A stretch of 64,000 bases of DNA from Lachnospiraceae bacterium (GCA_022794035.1 JAAWDX010000001.1:1-64000); one strand, 5' to 3'. Positions 7,898 through 17,697 are shown, counted from the first letter of the stretch. Translations and numbers: made by a program. Notes: a model not told the origin generated them from the sequence alone.

Positions 7898-7922
7898 GTT
7901 TGTAGGAAAGAGAGGGGTAAGT

Positions 7923-10559
7923 ATGAGTTTAATCAAAATAACCGATCTCTGTGCACAGCTCGGACTATCGTCAAGAACACTGCGTTATTACGAGGAAGCT
8001 GGACTTATCACAAGCGTTCGTCCACAGTATGAAAAATATCGCTATTATGATGAGCAAAATGTTCAGCGATTACGTCAAATTATGGTACTTCGCAAAATGC
8101 AGATATCGATCAAGGATATCATACGAATTTATGATAGCCGTGAAATGTCGGACATTACACAGGTTTTTGTGGACAAGCTTAGTGAAATTGACCGCAAGGT
8201 CACAGCGTTGTCTGAACTAAAACGCATCATTAACGACTTTTTATATAAGATGATTGAAAAAGGCATTAAGCAAATCACCGCTCTGCATCTTTTGTACGAG
8301 GAAATGGACAAGCAGCTCACCGTGCGTGAAAGCATCGGCATGGAACAGCTTTCCGAGGTATCGGAAGAACTTGTACGACCGCTTGATGTTTCTATTGTAA
8401 AACTACCGAAAATGCGTGTGTTGTCCTCATACCTTAAAGCTGGTTTGCGAAACTCTAACACCGATGCTTTTTCACGTTATATTCAGATGAAGGGTATAAG
8501 AACGGATTATCACGAAAGTTTTGAGTATCAGGAAAACGAACATGATGTTATGATCTCAAAAATTGCCGACGATTTTGTAAACGACAGTGACTTTACAGAT
8601 TTTATTTTTGACGGAGGTCTGTTTGCCGCGGTAAATTTATATCTCGACAATGATATGAATCAATCGTTTCGTTCTCTGATAAAAAGCTTTGACGAAAATA
8701 AGTTTTATCAAATAGATTACACACCGGATGGCAATCTGAGGCACGCCGCCATAACGGAAAATCTTATCTCTCCCGACGAACGCAGACAGCTTGTCGCTTT
8801 ATATGTTCCGGTAAAAAAACGGATTCCAGATGTGACGCTTTATCCAAGGCCTATCGAGATCACGGATATTACAATAGACGAGATTAATAATCAAAATCCG
8901 CTATTGTGGGAAAAGGAAGTTGCATTTGATAAAATTACGCCGATCAACGACCCCCATTACCGAGTACTTGACAGCGGTGAAGCTGAATATACCGGTTGGA
9001 TTTCCACACGGACACTTAACACAAATGTATCCGTAAAGCTGCCGTTCCGGGTGGATATAGATTTTCGCGTACCAATGAATGACGAGCAGTTTGGCTACGG
9101 TGACAGCGAAGGCAGCATTATTTTTTATCACGGCTCCGACAGCTATAACAGCGGCGTAAACCTCGGAATTATGGATTTTGGTATCAATATGAATAACCGT
9201 TCGATCTGCCATGAAGAAGCAATCAGCTTTCACCAGCCGATTTTTCACGATCTTTATAATTTCCCGAACAGGGGCTGGATCAAGCCGAACGAATATAATC
9301 ATGTCACATGGATCATCGGCCAAAAACATTTGTCGGTCATAATAAACGGAGAAATACGGTATTGCGGAACTGATTTTCCGTATATGTTCCTTGATCTGAA
9401 TCGTGAAGAAGCATATCCTATTGTTATTGGATCAAACGGTCAAGGAATGAAATATTTCAAAAAAATCAGGGTTTCACAGCTTGCGTATTCTCAAACAAAT
9501 AAAATAAAGAACGGAGAATTGACCATGAATACAAAGCAAAGCAATAACTTAATTCCCATTATTCACCGTCTTATCACAGATGAGTATGGTGAAAATTACT
9601 GGTTCAACGGAAGTGCCAGATATGTAATGGAATGTCTGGGAGAAAAGGAGTTTGATTATCTGCTTTTTGCAGGACTTACTGGAGACGTATTTGCTCAGCA
9701 TTACAAACAACCATTTGCCGGCGATGGCGTGAACACACATTATCAGCTCAACGGTGACGGTAAATTCTTTGAGAATGTTTTTGAAAAGTGCGGTTATGCA
9801 GCCACGTATGTTTTCAGCCGTGACCTTCACAAAAATAAAGAGATGTATCTGAAAACACTCATGGCCTATATTGACAAAGGGATTCCCGTTATATCCATGG
9901 GATGTCCGCCGGATCAACCGTACGGTGTGTTTGTCGGTTATGAGGAATACGGAAAAACACTTATATACATTTCAGGAAATAACAGCGAGCCTCAGCGCAT
10001 TTCATGTGATAAAGCGATAGGATATGATACGGATATAAGTGGCTGGATATTTGTAGGTGAGAAAAAAGAACAAAAGGATATTGCAGAAATTTACCGTGAA
10101 GCAATTTATGCGCTTCCGCAGCGTCTGACAACTGACAACGATAAATATTGTTTTGGTGCGTCGGCTTTCCGTAGATGGGCAGATGACATTGAAAGCGGAT
10201 ATTTTGAGCAAATAAAGCCTGAGGAATTTGATCCGTGGTCAATGTACACCAATTTCGTTTGTGTGCTTGCTACAAACGGCAGCTGTTGCCATGACTTTTT
10301 AAAGCGCACAAATGAATTAAACCCAGATATGACATATCTTGATGATATTAGTCTCTTATATAAACGCACTGCTGACATTTGGAACAACGATGGCGGAAAT
10401 GATCTTGAAGCTCTCGGAGGAGGTTTCAACATAACACTTGAAGCGCTGCAAACACCTGAGAAACGAGAAAAGATCGCTGCAAGAATTCGTGAATGTGGAG
10501 ATATTATTGATGAGGTTGTAAAAATACTGAATGAAAATGCAAAGGAGAATAAAAAATGA
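7923..10559 (+). CDS. Giant MerR-family fusion protein
   Basis: 878 residues, several times the usual MerR length. Residues 1-75 are a MerR winged helix (LCAQLGLSSRTLRYYEEAGLI); about 75-130 is a coiled-coil dimerisation helix; about 135-305 resembles an AraC effector-binding/GyrI-like sensor domain (VSIVKLPKMRVLSSYLK). Residues about 330-525 are beta-rich with a pattern like a concanavalin-type jelly roll (SEGSIIFYHGSDSYNSGVNL). From residue 535 a fourth region starts at an in-frame ATG preceded by GGAG and runs to the end; it weakly recalls BtrH-N/DUF4872-like proteins. GGGG at 7914-7917 serves the main start at 7923. The function of the C-terminal half is unknown. Confidence 0.7.
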   Translation: MSLIKITDLCAQLGLSSRTLRYYEEAGLITSVRPQYEKYRYYDEQNVQRLRQIMVLRKMQISIKDIIRIYDSREMSDITQVFVDKLSEIDRKVTALSELKRIINDFLYKMIEKGIKQITALHLLYEEMDKQLTVRESIGMEQLSEVSEELVRPLDVSIVKLPKMRVLSSYLKAGLRNSNTDAFSRYIQMKGIRTDYHESFEYQENEHDVMISKIADDFVNDSDFTDFIFDGGLFAAVNLYLDNDMNQSFRSLIKSFDENKFYQIDYTPDGNLRHAAITENLISPDERRQLVALYVPVKKRIPDVTLYPRPIEITDITIDEINNQNPLLWEKEVAFDKITPINDPHYRVLDSGEAEYTGWISTRTLNTNVSVKLPFRVDIDFRVPMNDEQFGYGDSEGSIIFYHGSDSYNSGVNLGIMDFGINMNNRSICHEEAISFHQPIFHDLYNFPNRGWIKPNEYNHVTWIIGQKHLSVIINGEIRYCGTDFPYMFLDLNREEAYPIVIGSNGQGMKYFKKIRVSQLAYSQTNKIKNGELTMNTKQSNNLIPIIHRLITDEYGENYWFNGSARYVMECLGEKEFDYLLFAGLTGDVFAQHYKQPFAGDGVNTHYQLNGDGKFFENVFEKCGYAATYVFSRDLHKNKEMYLKTLMAYIDKGIPVISMGCPPDQPYGVFVGYEEYGKTLIYISGNNSEPQRISCDKAIGYDTDISGWIFVGEKKEQKDIAEIYREAIYALPQRLTTDNDKYCFGASAFRRWADDIESGYFEQIKPEEFDPWSMYTNFVCVLATNGSCCHDFLKRTNELNPDMTYLDDISLLYKRTADIWNNDGGNDLEALGGGFNITLEALQTPEKREKIAARIRECGDIIDEVVKILNENAKENKK

Positions 10560-10647
10560 AATAAGTTCTATAATCCCACATACCTGTGCCCTTATGCATC
10601 ACGATGATGGTGAAGTTGACATTATTATGGAAGGAGCGCTATACCTC

Positions 10648-11070
10648 ATGAGTCAATTTCTGATAAAAGAAATAGAAACAGAGCAGGAATTAAGGGATGT
10701 TCTCCGGCTCTGCTACCGCATCTTAGGAGAAAGCATTCCGGAAATATATGGATATGCAGCTTGGCGTGAGCGTTTTCTAAATGGTATGCAGCCATTGGTA
10801 TATGCCATAAAAGATAATAAAATTGTTTCCGCCGTTTTAGGGCGCGCTGAAAATCCAGAAAATATTACTATTGGCTTTGTCGCTTGTCACGAGAACTATC
10901 GAAGACAAGGCATTACCAAAGCACTCATGCATCATTTTGAAGACTGCGCCAAAAAGCAAGGCTACCAATATGTCACACTTGGCTCCCATGCAGATGTATT
11001 TTATGAAAAATGCGGATACCATAAAATATTTGAAATAAACGGTCAAAACATTTATCAAAAAGAATTATAA
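10648..11070 (+). CDS. GNAT acetyltransferase
   Basis: A 140-residue GNAT protein with the acetyl-CoA loop NYRRQGITKALM and the C-terminal YEKCGYHKI motif. Start at 10648 (MSQFL) is chosen because AAGGAG precedes it by 11 bases; an upstream in-frame ATG at 10531 lies inside the MerR fusion gene. The 88 bases between the genes contain no recognisable feature. It probably shares the MerR-controlled transcript. Substrate unknown. Confidence 0.75.
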   Translation: MSQFLIKEIETEQELRDVLRLCYRILGESIPEIYGYAAWRERFLNGMQPLVYAIKDNKIVSAVLGRAENPENITIGFVACHENYRRQGITKALMHHFEDCAKKQGYQYVTLGSHADVFYEKCGYHKIFEINGQNIYQKEL

Positions 11071-11110
11071 AAAGGCGGCGTAAAGTTTGCTGATTAAGGG
11101 AGTGGTGGAT

Positions 11111-12154
11111 ATGCGTAAATATTACCTTGACAACTTAAAAAGCTTCATCATTTTACTGCTCCTTCCCTATCACGCCGCCATGTCTTGGAACACATGGGGT
11201 GAACCAAACTATATATTTTTTGAGGGCAATAAACTGCTCAGCAGCATCGTTGTATTGATCAATCCATATTTTATGCCGCTTTTATTTCTTATTGCAGGCA
11301 TAACTACAAATCTTGCTTTACAGAAAAGAACAACGACGCAATACATTCTGGAAAGGTGCAAAAGATTGCTGCTCCCTTTTATACTGGGAACCGTATTTCT
11401 CATGCCTGCAATGACCTATCTTGCTGCTATTTTTAATTATGGCTACAAAGCAGAGGGATTGATCCAGCATTATCTTATTTTCTTCACCAAATTTACCGAT
11501 TTAACGGGCGCTGACGGCGGTTTCTCTGTAGGCCAATTCTGGTTTTTGATTTATCTTTTTATCATTTCCTTGCTGTCAATCTCCATAATTCAAGTACAAA
11601 AAAAGATCATGCCTCGCTTAAAAAGCCATATACCGCTTCCTGGCATCTGTTTTTTAGGTCTGCCCTTGCCCTTTTTACACGAACTGCTCTCCATCTCTGG
11701 AAAAAGCCTAGCTGCTTATACCTATCTCTTCCTAATAGGATATTATATCTTCTCAGATGAGCATACAGTCGATAAAATAAAAAAATATAAATGGACTTTC
11801 CTATTTATCGGGATGTCTGCTGCTATTTTAAATACCTATCTATTTATTTGGTCTGACACCCCGTATCCGTTTCTAAATGGGCTTGCTAAATGGATTGCCG
11901 AATGGTTTATGCTCCTTGCCCTGCTTGGAATCGGAAAGGAATATCTAAGCTCTAACGGAAGGATAGCCAGATACTTATCACGCCGGTCATTCACTTTCTA
12001 TACCTGGCACTTTATCTGGCTCGTATTATTTCAATATCTCATGTCTGGAATTTTCAGGAATCATATACTGCTGCTGTATCTTCTGCCTCTTATTCTATCC
12101 TACCTTGCAACATTCCTATGCTGTGAAATATCCATTAAGATACACCTTCCATAA
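11111..12154 (+). CDS. Membrane acyltransferase, acyltransferase-3 family
   Basis: A 347-residue polytopic protein with about ten hydrophobic segments. The N-terminal RKYYLDNLKSFIILLLLPYHAAMSWN fits the family pattern (a histidine in the first membrane helix), and the C-terminal TFYTWHFIWLVLF is typical. Such enzymes acylate sugars or envelope polymers from the membrane. Start at 11111 (ATG) is preferred to an in-frame TTG at 11087 because AAGGGAG lies between them. It follows the GNAT gene by 40 bases, so it may belong to the same MerR-controlled unit. Confidence 0.75.
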   Translation: MRKYYLDNLKSFIILLLLPYHAAMSWNTWGEPNYIFFEGNKLLSSIVVLINPYFMPLLFLIAGITTNLALQKRTTTQYILERCKRLLLPFILGTVFLMPAMTYLAAIFNYGYKAEGLIQHYLIFFTKFTDLTGADGGFSVGQFWFLIYLFIISLLSISIIQVQKKIMPRLKSHIPLPGICFLGLPLPFLHELLSISGKSLAAYTYLFLIGYYIFSDEHTVDKIKKYKWTFLFIGMSAAILNTYLFIWSDTPYPFLNGLAKWIAEWFMLLALLGIGKEYLSSNGRIARYLSRRSFTFYTWHFIWLVLFQYLMSGIFRNHILLLYLLPLILSYLATFLCCEISIKIHLP

Positions 12155-12179
12155 ACGGCCCTGCTAAAATTTCCCCTCA

Positions 12180-13004
12180 TCACCTCTGGCACCTCGGGCA
12201 ATACACGCTGCTTCTGCCGCCGACCACCTTTTTACAAAGCGGTTCTCCGCAAACCGGACAAGGCTTTCCTTTCTGTCCATATACCTGCAAAAACGGCGTG
12301 TTGCGGTAATCCCGCCCCCTTGTCTTTAGATACTCCTCCGCCGTTATTGCATTTTTCTCCGTATAAAAGCGTAAAACACTTGGAATATACTCTGCTAAAC
12401 GCTGCCATTCTTCTTCCGTCAAACTGCAGGCTGTCCGAGCTGGGTCAAGCTTTGCTCTAAATAAGATCTCATCCGAATAAATATTTCCTATTCCAGCAAC
12501 CATGCTTTGATCAAGCAAGCATTCCTTAATCGCCCTTTTCCTCTTTCCCAGACTCTTCTGCAGATACTCCGCCGTAAGATTCTCGTCAAACGGCTCTAGC
12601 CCCAACTTGGCAATCCCGCTATATGGATCCTCTTCTTCCGCCCGAATCAGCCAAAACCGGCCAAAACGCCGCATATCTGAAAAACGCAGTTCCCGTCCAT
12701 CGCTCAGCCGAAAAACAACATGGGTATGCTTTTCCAGCGGCAAATCTGCCGGCGCCACTAATAGGCCTCCCGTCATACGCAGATGCAAAGTCAAACAACC
12801 GCCATCCTCCAGCAGGATGCGGATAAATTTTCCCCTACGCGCCATGCCTGCAATTTTCTTTCCTATAAGCATGGTGCTAAACTCCTTCGCCGAAGGATAC
12901 GCAATGACATCCGGATGATGTATCATCACCTGCGTAACCAACAGCCCCCGAATCTGTGGCCCGATCACTCGGATTACCGTTTCCACCTCTGGTAGTTCAG
13001 GCAT
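12180..13004 (-). CDS. mutM: Formamidopyrimidine-DNA glycosylase
   Basis: A 274-residue Fpg/MutM. The mature N terminus PELPEVETV supplies the catalytic proline and glutamate. The H2TH region (DQSMVAGIGNIYSDEILFRAKLDP) and the C-terminal zinc finger CPVCGEPLCKK...YCPRCQR are complete. It excises 8-oxoguanine and FaPy lesions and nicks the strand. It ends a minus-strand series with the esterase and GNAT genes. The next gene, on the other strand, ends only 25 bases away with no clear terminator between them. Confidence 0.95.
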   Translation of the reverse strand: MPELPEVETVIRVIGPQIRGLLVTQVMIHHPDVIAYPSAKEFSTMLIGKKIAGMARRGKFIRILLEDGGCLTLHLRMTGGLLVAPADLPLEKHTHVVFRLSDGRELRFSDMRRFGRFWLIRAEEEDPYSGIAKLGLEPFDENLTAEYLQKSLGKRKRAIKECLLDQSMVAGIGNIYSDEILFRAKLDPARTACSLTEEEWQRLAEYIPSVLRFYTEKNAITAEEYLKTRGRDYRNTPFLQVYGQKGKPCPVCGEPLCKKVVGGRSSVYCPRCQR

Positions 13005-13016
13005 TTCCTTCTTCTC

Positions 13017-13694
13017 CTATCGCTCTAAAATCCAGCGAATTCCCGCTGCTGCTCTTGCTGCTGTATCTTTATAGTGATTTCCCGGATTCAGCTGAAAAAT
13101 CGTGCTGATTCCTTGTGCCCTGTAAAATGTTTCTAGCTCCTGCGTGCTTTCCTGTACGGTTTTCAGCACCGGATGCCGTGTTTTACACTCTTTGCCGCCA
13201 AGAGAAAAATATAAACCCTCCGGCCGCGTTCTCATCTCATGCGATACGGCATACTCTTTAAAGCCGGAAAACCAAAACGACCCCGACATGCTGGCCGCTC
13301 TCGAAAACAGGTCTGTTTGATAGAGAGAATAAACAGCAAACAGACCCGCCAGCGAATAACCGACAATCCCCCGCCATAAAACCCGTCCTTTTACCTCTTT
13401 TTCAGCCTGCGGGAGAATCTTCTCTGTCAGCACCTTCAGATACTCCCCTGCGCCGCCTGAAAAATCTGTATCCCCTGCAAAAACAGCCGGCGCGCTCCAT
13501 GGCGACATGTCATGATTCCAATCCAGCTCGCTTATGGTCACTAAAGTAAAATCCGGACATGCCTGCTCCTGCAGTATATGATGCACCTTTTCTCCTTCCT
13601 CATCGAAAGTATTAAAATAGATAACCGGCCGATCAGGCAAGGTGCTTGGGTACAGCATAATTTTCCTATTTTCTATGATAAATTCCTGCATCAT
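13017..13694 (-). CDS. Alpha/beta-hydrolase esterase
   Basis: A 225-residue putative esterase of the Fes/BesA-like (esterase D) type. The nucleophile elbow GYSLAG and a late GNHYKD histidine are visible. It could hydrolyse esters such as siderophore or acyl-sugar substrates; no siderophore genes are nearby to support this. Its ATG directly abuts the stop codon of the upstream GNAT gene (TAGATG), so the two are coupled, and mutM follows 12 bases later. Confidence 0.7.
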   Translation of the reverse strand: MMQEFIIENRKIMLYPSTLPDRPVIYFNTFDEEGEKVHHILQEQACPDFTLVTISELDWNHDMSPWSAPAVFAGDTDFSGGAGEYLKVLTEKILPQAEKEVKGRVLWRGIVGYSLAGLFAVYSLYQTDLFSRAASMSGSFWFSGFKEYAVSHEMRTRPEGLYFSLGGKECKTRHPVLKTVQESTQELETFYRAQGISTIFQLNPGNHYKDTAARAAAGIRWILER

Positions 13695-14174
13695 CTATTC
13701 CTTTTCTGCATCCAAGGGCCTCTCATTGCCCGCATAAATCATATGGACTAAAAATATGCTTGTTCCCTCTTCATATTTCTTCTGTCCGTCCTGATAAAAT
13801 CCGTATCTTTCGTAAAAACGCAGTGCCTTTGTATTTTTTTCCAGTGCCCATAGATGCTGTGCTTCTTTCTCCCTAATTGCAAATTGGAGCAGCTGTCTGC
13901 CAATTCCCTGGTTTTGAAAAAAGGAATCAACATAAAGCTTTCTTACTTCCTGATGCATCACATAAATAAATCCCTTTATGACCATATCTTCATACACATA
14001 GGTATGCTGCATAAAATCCATATTGTTTCTAAATTTCTCTGCCACAGAAAGCACGTTAAATTCTCGAAAAGAATATTCAATATCCTGAAAGATCGGGAAA
14101 TAGTTGATTCGATTGTTGTAAACTATGATTTCAGCAATCCTTCCAATGTCACTATTTTTTACTTTTCTTATCAT
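13695..14174 (-). CDS. GNAT acetyltransferase
   Basis: A 159-residue GNAT with a VRKLYVDSFFQNQGIGRQLL acetyl-CoA site and RFYERYGFYQDG at the C terminus, close in pattern to small uncharacterised acetyltransferases of Firmicutes. It is the first gene of a tight minus-strand unit with the esterase and mutM. Substrate unknown. Confidence 0.8.
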   Translation of the reverse strand: MIRKVKNSDIGRIAEIIVYNNRINYFPIFQDIEYSFREFNVLSVAEKFRNNMDFMQHTYVYEDMVIKGFIYVMHQEVRKLYVDSFFQNQGIGRQLLQFAIREKEAQHLWALEKNTKALRFYERYGFYQDGQKKYEEGTSIFLVHMIYAGNERPLDAEKE

Positions 14175-14305
14175 TGCCCTATTCCTTTTTACAGCGGTAT
14201 AAATACATTATAGTCAAGCCGTTTTCTTTTGTCAAAACATCTGTTTTTGCCATTTTACTTCGCAATGCTTTATTCCGCAAGTTACTCTTTTTTTTGCGTT
14301 TTCTC

Positions 14306-14334
14306 TTGTTTTTTGCCGCCTCTTATGGTATCAT
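14306..14334 (+). promoter_or_regulatory. Promoter of carB
   Basis: TTGTTT (14306-14311) and TATCAT (14329-14334) with a 17-base spacer. The predicted transcript begins near 14341, right at the start of the attenuator structure. Confidence 0.6.
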
Positions 14335-14342
14335 ATCGCAGG

Positions 14343-14436
14343 TAATTCGGTGGGAGCAAGGACGCTCCCATAGGAAAACCGTAATTCTAAGCCTCGGCCG
14401 CTGCCGAACTGCCGCTTGGAGTTACGGCTTTTTAAT
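14343..14436 (+). promoter_or_regulatory. Transcription attenuator in the carB leader
   Basis: A terminator is formed by CCGTAATTCTAAG (14379-14391) and CTTGGAGTTACGG (14415-14427; 11 Watson-Crick and two G-U pairs) followed by CTTTTTAAT. An alternative helix pairs AATTCGGT (14344-14351) with ACCGtAATT (14378-14386), stacked on GGGAGC/GCTCCC (14352-14369), and would take away the terminator 5' arm. This is the layout of a pyrimidine-type attenuator, though I cannot see a clear PyrR consensus. Confidence 0.7.
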
Positions 14437-14460
14437 AAGCTTTTATACAGGGAGGAAGCT

Positions 14461-17400
14461 ATGAAAAGAGAAGACATTCATAAAGTACTCATTATCGGTT
14501 CCGGCCCCATCATCATCGGTCAGGCCTGTGAATTTGACTATTCCGGCACGCAGGCGTGCAAAGCGCTGCGCAGCCTGGGATACGAAATCGTACTCGTCAA
14601 TTCCAATCCCGCCACCATCATGACCGATCCGGACACGGCGGATATCACCTACATCGAGCCTTTAAATCTGGAGCGTTTAACACAAATCATCGAGAAGGAG
14701 CGCCCCGACGCGCTGCTCCCCAATCTGGGCGGACAATCCGGCTTAAATCTGTGCTCCGAGCTCAGCAAGGCCGGCGTGCTCGACCAATACGGCGTTAAGG
14801 TCATCGGTGTGCAGGTCGATGCCATCGAGCGCGGCGAGGACCGCATCGAATTTAAAAAGACGATGAACAGCCTCGGCATCGAGATGGCCCGCAGCGAGGT
14901 GGCCTACACCGTTGACGAAGCCTTGTCGATCGCAGATCAGCTCGGATATCCCGTAGTACTGCGTCCGGCTTACACCATGGGTGGCGCCGGCGGCGGCCTT
15001 GTATATAATAAAGAAGAACTGCAGACAGTGTGCGCACGCGGCCTGCAGGCCAGTCTGGTCGGTCAGGTGCTGGTAGAGGAGTCCATCCTCGGCTGGGAAG
15101 AGCTGGAGCTTGAGGTGGTGCGTGATGCCAAAAACAACATGATCACCGTCTGCTTCATCGAAAACATCGACCCGCTCGGCGTACATACCGGCGATTCCTT
15201 CTGCAGCGCGCCCATGCTCACGATCTCGCAGGATGTGCAGAAGCGCTTGCAGGAGCAGGCGTATAAAATCGTTGAGGCCATCGAGGTAATCGGCGGCACC
15301 AACGTGCAGTTTGCGCACGATCCCGTAAGCGACCGCATCATTGTCATCGAAATCAATCCGCGTACCTCCCGTTCCTCCGCGCTGGCCTCCAAGGCCACCG
15401 GCTTTCCGATCGCCCTCGTATCAGCCAAGCTGGCCTGCGGCCTGACGCTGGACGAGATCCCCTGTGGCAAATACGGAACGCTGGACAAATATGTGCCGGA
15501 CGGCGATTATATTGTACTCAAATTTGCACGCTGGGCCTTCGAAAAATTCAAAGGCTCTCAGGACAAGCTCGGCACCCAGATGCGCGCCGTGGGCGAAGTC
15601 ATGAGCATTGGCAAAACCTATAAAGAAGCCTTCCAGAAGGCCATCCGCAGCCTCGAAACCGGGCGCTACGGCCTTGGCGGCGCCGTCACCAAGTTCGGCG
15701 ACCTCGGCGCTATGAGCAAGGACGAGCTGCTCGCTCTGCTGCATGATGCAACCAGCGAGCGCCAATTCATCATGTACGAAGCGCTGCGCAAGGGCGCTAC
15801 CGTAGATGAGCTGTATGCGCTCACCAAGATCAAGCACTACTTTATCGAGCAGATGAAGGAGCTCGTAGAAGAGGAGGAGCAGATCAAGGCTCATGCCGGC
15901 GCTCCGCTTCCCTCCGATATGCTGCGCCAGGCCAAGCTCGACGGCTTTTCCGACCGCTATCTTTCTCAGCTTCTTGGCATCAGCGAGGACAGCATCCGCG
16001 CACAGCGCGAAAATGACGGCGTGACCGAGGCCTGGGAAGGCGTCCATGTCAGCGGCACTGAGGATTCGGCCTACTACTATTCCACCTATCATATCGAAGA
16101 TAAAAGCCCCGTGAATACCGACAGACCCAAGATCATGATTTTGGGCGGCGGTCCCAACCGCATTGGGCAGGGCATTGAATTCGACTATTGCTGCGTACAC
16201 GCAGCGCTGGCCCTGAAAAAACTCGGCTTTGAGACAATCATCGTCAACTGCAATCCGGAGACCGTTTCTACCGATTATGATACCTCTGACAAATTGTATT
16301 TTGAGCCTCTGACGCTGGAGGATGTGCTGAGCATCTACCGCAAAGAAAATCCGATCGGCGTGATCGCGCAGTTCGGCGGCCAGACGCCTCTGAATCTGGC
16401 GGATTCGCTGAAGGCAAACGGCGTGACCATCCTTGGCACTACGCCTGAAACCATCGACATGGCTGAGGATCGCGACCTGTTCCGCGCTATGATGGATAAG
16501 CTGGGCATTCCGATGCCGGAGGCCGGTATGGCTGTTACGGTGGAGGATGCACTGCAGATCGCCAACCAGATCGGCTATCCCGTGATGGTGCGTCCCTCCT
16601 TTGTGCTGGGCGGCCGCGGTATGGAAGTGGTGTACGATGATGAGGCGCTGACCTTCTATATGAAGGAGGCTGTTGGCGTAACGCCTGACCGTCCGATCCT
16701 GATCGACCGCTTCCTGCATCATGCAACTGAATGCGAGGCCGACGCCATCAGCGATGGTGAGAACGTGTTTGTTCCGGCTGTGATGGAGCATATCGAGCTG
16801 GCCGGTATTCACTCCGGTGACTCCTCCTGCATCCTGCCTCCGCAGTCGCTGAGTCAGGAGCAGATTGAGACGATTAAAGAATATACGCGCAAGATTGCCC
16901 GCGAGCTGCATGTTGTGGGCCTGATGAATATGCAGTATGCCATCGAGGACGGCAAGGTATTTGTGATCGAAGCCAATCCGCGTGCTTCTCGCACGGTGCC
17001 GCTGGTTTCCAAGGTCTGCGGCATCAATATGGTGCAGCTGGCAACCGAGATTATGACCGCTCCGCTGCAGGGCCGCAAATCCCCCGTGCCGGAGCTGAAG
17101 GAAAAGAATATCCCCTACTATGGCGTAAAAGAGGCGGTATTCCCCTTCAATATGTTCCAGGAGGTTGATCCCGTGCTCGGACCGGAAATGCGTTCTACCG
17201 GTGAAGTGCTTGGCTTGTCATCCAACGTGGGCAAGGCTTTCTATAAGGCACAGGAGGCCACCCAGACGCGCCTGCCTCTGGCCGGCACAGTGCTGCTGAG
17301 CATCAGCCACCGCGACAAACCGGAGCTTCTTGAGGTGGCGCAGGGCTTCCATGCCCTTGGCTTTGCCATCATTGCGACCGGTTCCACCTATGACCGCATT

Positions 17401-17697
17401 GTAGAGGCCGGCATCCCGGCGCAGAAGGTGGCTAAGCTCCAGGAGGGCCGCCCCAATGTGCTCGATAAAATCACCAACGGCCGCATTGATCTGATTATCA
17501 ATACGCCTCTGGGCAAAAAAGGAAGCGCAGATGACAGCTACATTCGCAAGGCCGCCATCAAGCACCGCATTCCTTATATGACTACCATGGCTGCTGCTAA
17601 GGCTACGATCCAGGGAATCAAGGCCATCAAGGAGTCCGTCGGCAACAACGTGCACTCTCTACAGCGCTATCATGAAAAAATTACAGATAAGGCCTAA
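14461..17697 (+). CDS. carB: Carbamoyl-phosphate synthase large subunit
   Basis: 1,078 residues, the normal length. Two tandem ATP-grasp synthetase halves are present, each starting with a (K/P)ILI.GSGP(I/N)..GQ.CEFDY-type segment (about residues 8-30 and 560-580), an oligomerisation region between them and a C-terminal MGS-like allosteric domain (TGSTYDRIVEAG). It makes carbamoyl phosphate from ammonia, bicarbonate and two ATP. The small glutaminase subunit gene carA is not adjacent on either side. Start at 14461 follows GGGAGG; the longer frame from 14416 runs through the attenuator. Antisense frames of up to 496 codons inside it are shadows. Confidence 0.97.
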   Translation: MKREDIHKVLIIGSGPIIIGQACEFDYSGTQACKALRSLGYEIVLVNSNPATIMTDPDTADITYIEPLNLERLTQIIEKERPDALLPNLGGQSGLNLCSELSKAGVLDQYGVKVIGVQVDAIERGEDRIEFKKTMNSLGIEMARSEVAYTVDEALSIADQLGYPVVLRPAYTMGGAGGGLVYNKEELQTVCARGLQASLVGQVLVEESILGWEELELEVVRDAKNNMITVCFIENIDPLGVHTGDSFCSAPMLTISQDVQKRLQEQAYKIVEAIEVIGGTNVQFAHDPVSDRIIVIEINPRTSRSSALASKATGFPIALVSAKLACGLTLDEIPCGKYGTLDKYVPDGDYIVLKFARWAFEKFKGSQDKLGTQMRAVGEVMSIGKTYKEAFQKAIRSLETGRYGLGGAVTKFGDLGAMSKDELLALLHDATSERQFIMYEALRKGATVDELYALTKIKHYFIEQMKELVEEEEQIKAHAGAPLPSDMLRQAKLDGFSDRYLSQLLGISEDSIRAQRENDGVTEAWEGVHVSGTEDSAYYYSTYHIEDKSPVNTDRPKIMILGGGPNRIGQGIEFDYCCVHAALALKKLGFETIIVNCNPETVSTDYDTSDKLYFEPLTLEDVLSIYRKENPIGVIAQFGGQTPLNLADSLKANGVTILGTTPETIDMAEDRDLFRAMMDKLGIPMPEAGMAVTVEDALQIANQIGYPVMVRPSFVLGGRGMEVVYDDEALTFYMKEAVGVTPDRPILIDRFLHHATECEADAISDGENVFVPAVMEHIELAGIHSGDSSCILPPQSLSQEQIETIKEYTRKIARELHVVGLMNMQYAIEDGKVFVIEANPRASRTVPLVSKVCGINMVQLATEIMTAPLQGRKSPVPELKEKNIPYYGVKEAVFPFNMFQEVDPVLGPEMRSTGEVLGLSSNVGKAFYKAQEATQTRLPLAGTVLLSISHRDKPELLEVAQGFHALGFAIIATGSTYDRIVEAGIPAQKVAKLQEGRPNVLDKITNGRIDLIINTPLGKKGSADDSYIRKAAIKHRIPYMTTMAAAKATIQGIKAIKESVGNNVHSLQRYHEKITDKA

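Noticed and set aside
10560..10647. Remnant gene between the MerR fusion and the GNAT
   Set aside because: An open frame crosses it, but it is only 88 bases, without a binding site or recognisable motif.
15421..16911. 496-codon open frame antisense to carB
   Set aside because: It mirrors the conserved CarB frame, has no ribosome binding site or domain and is a by-product of GC-rich third positions.
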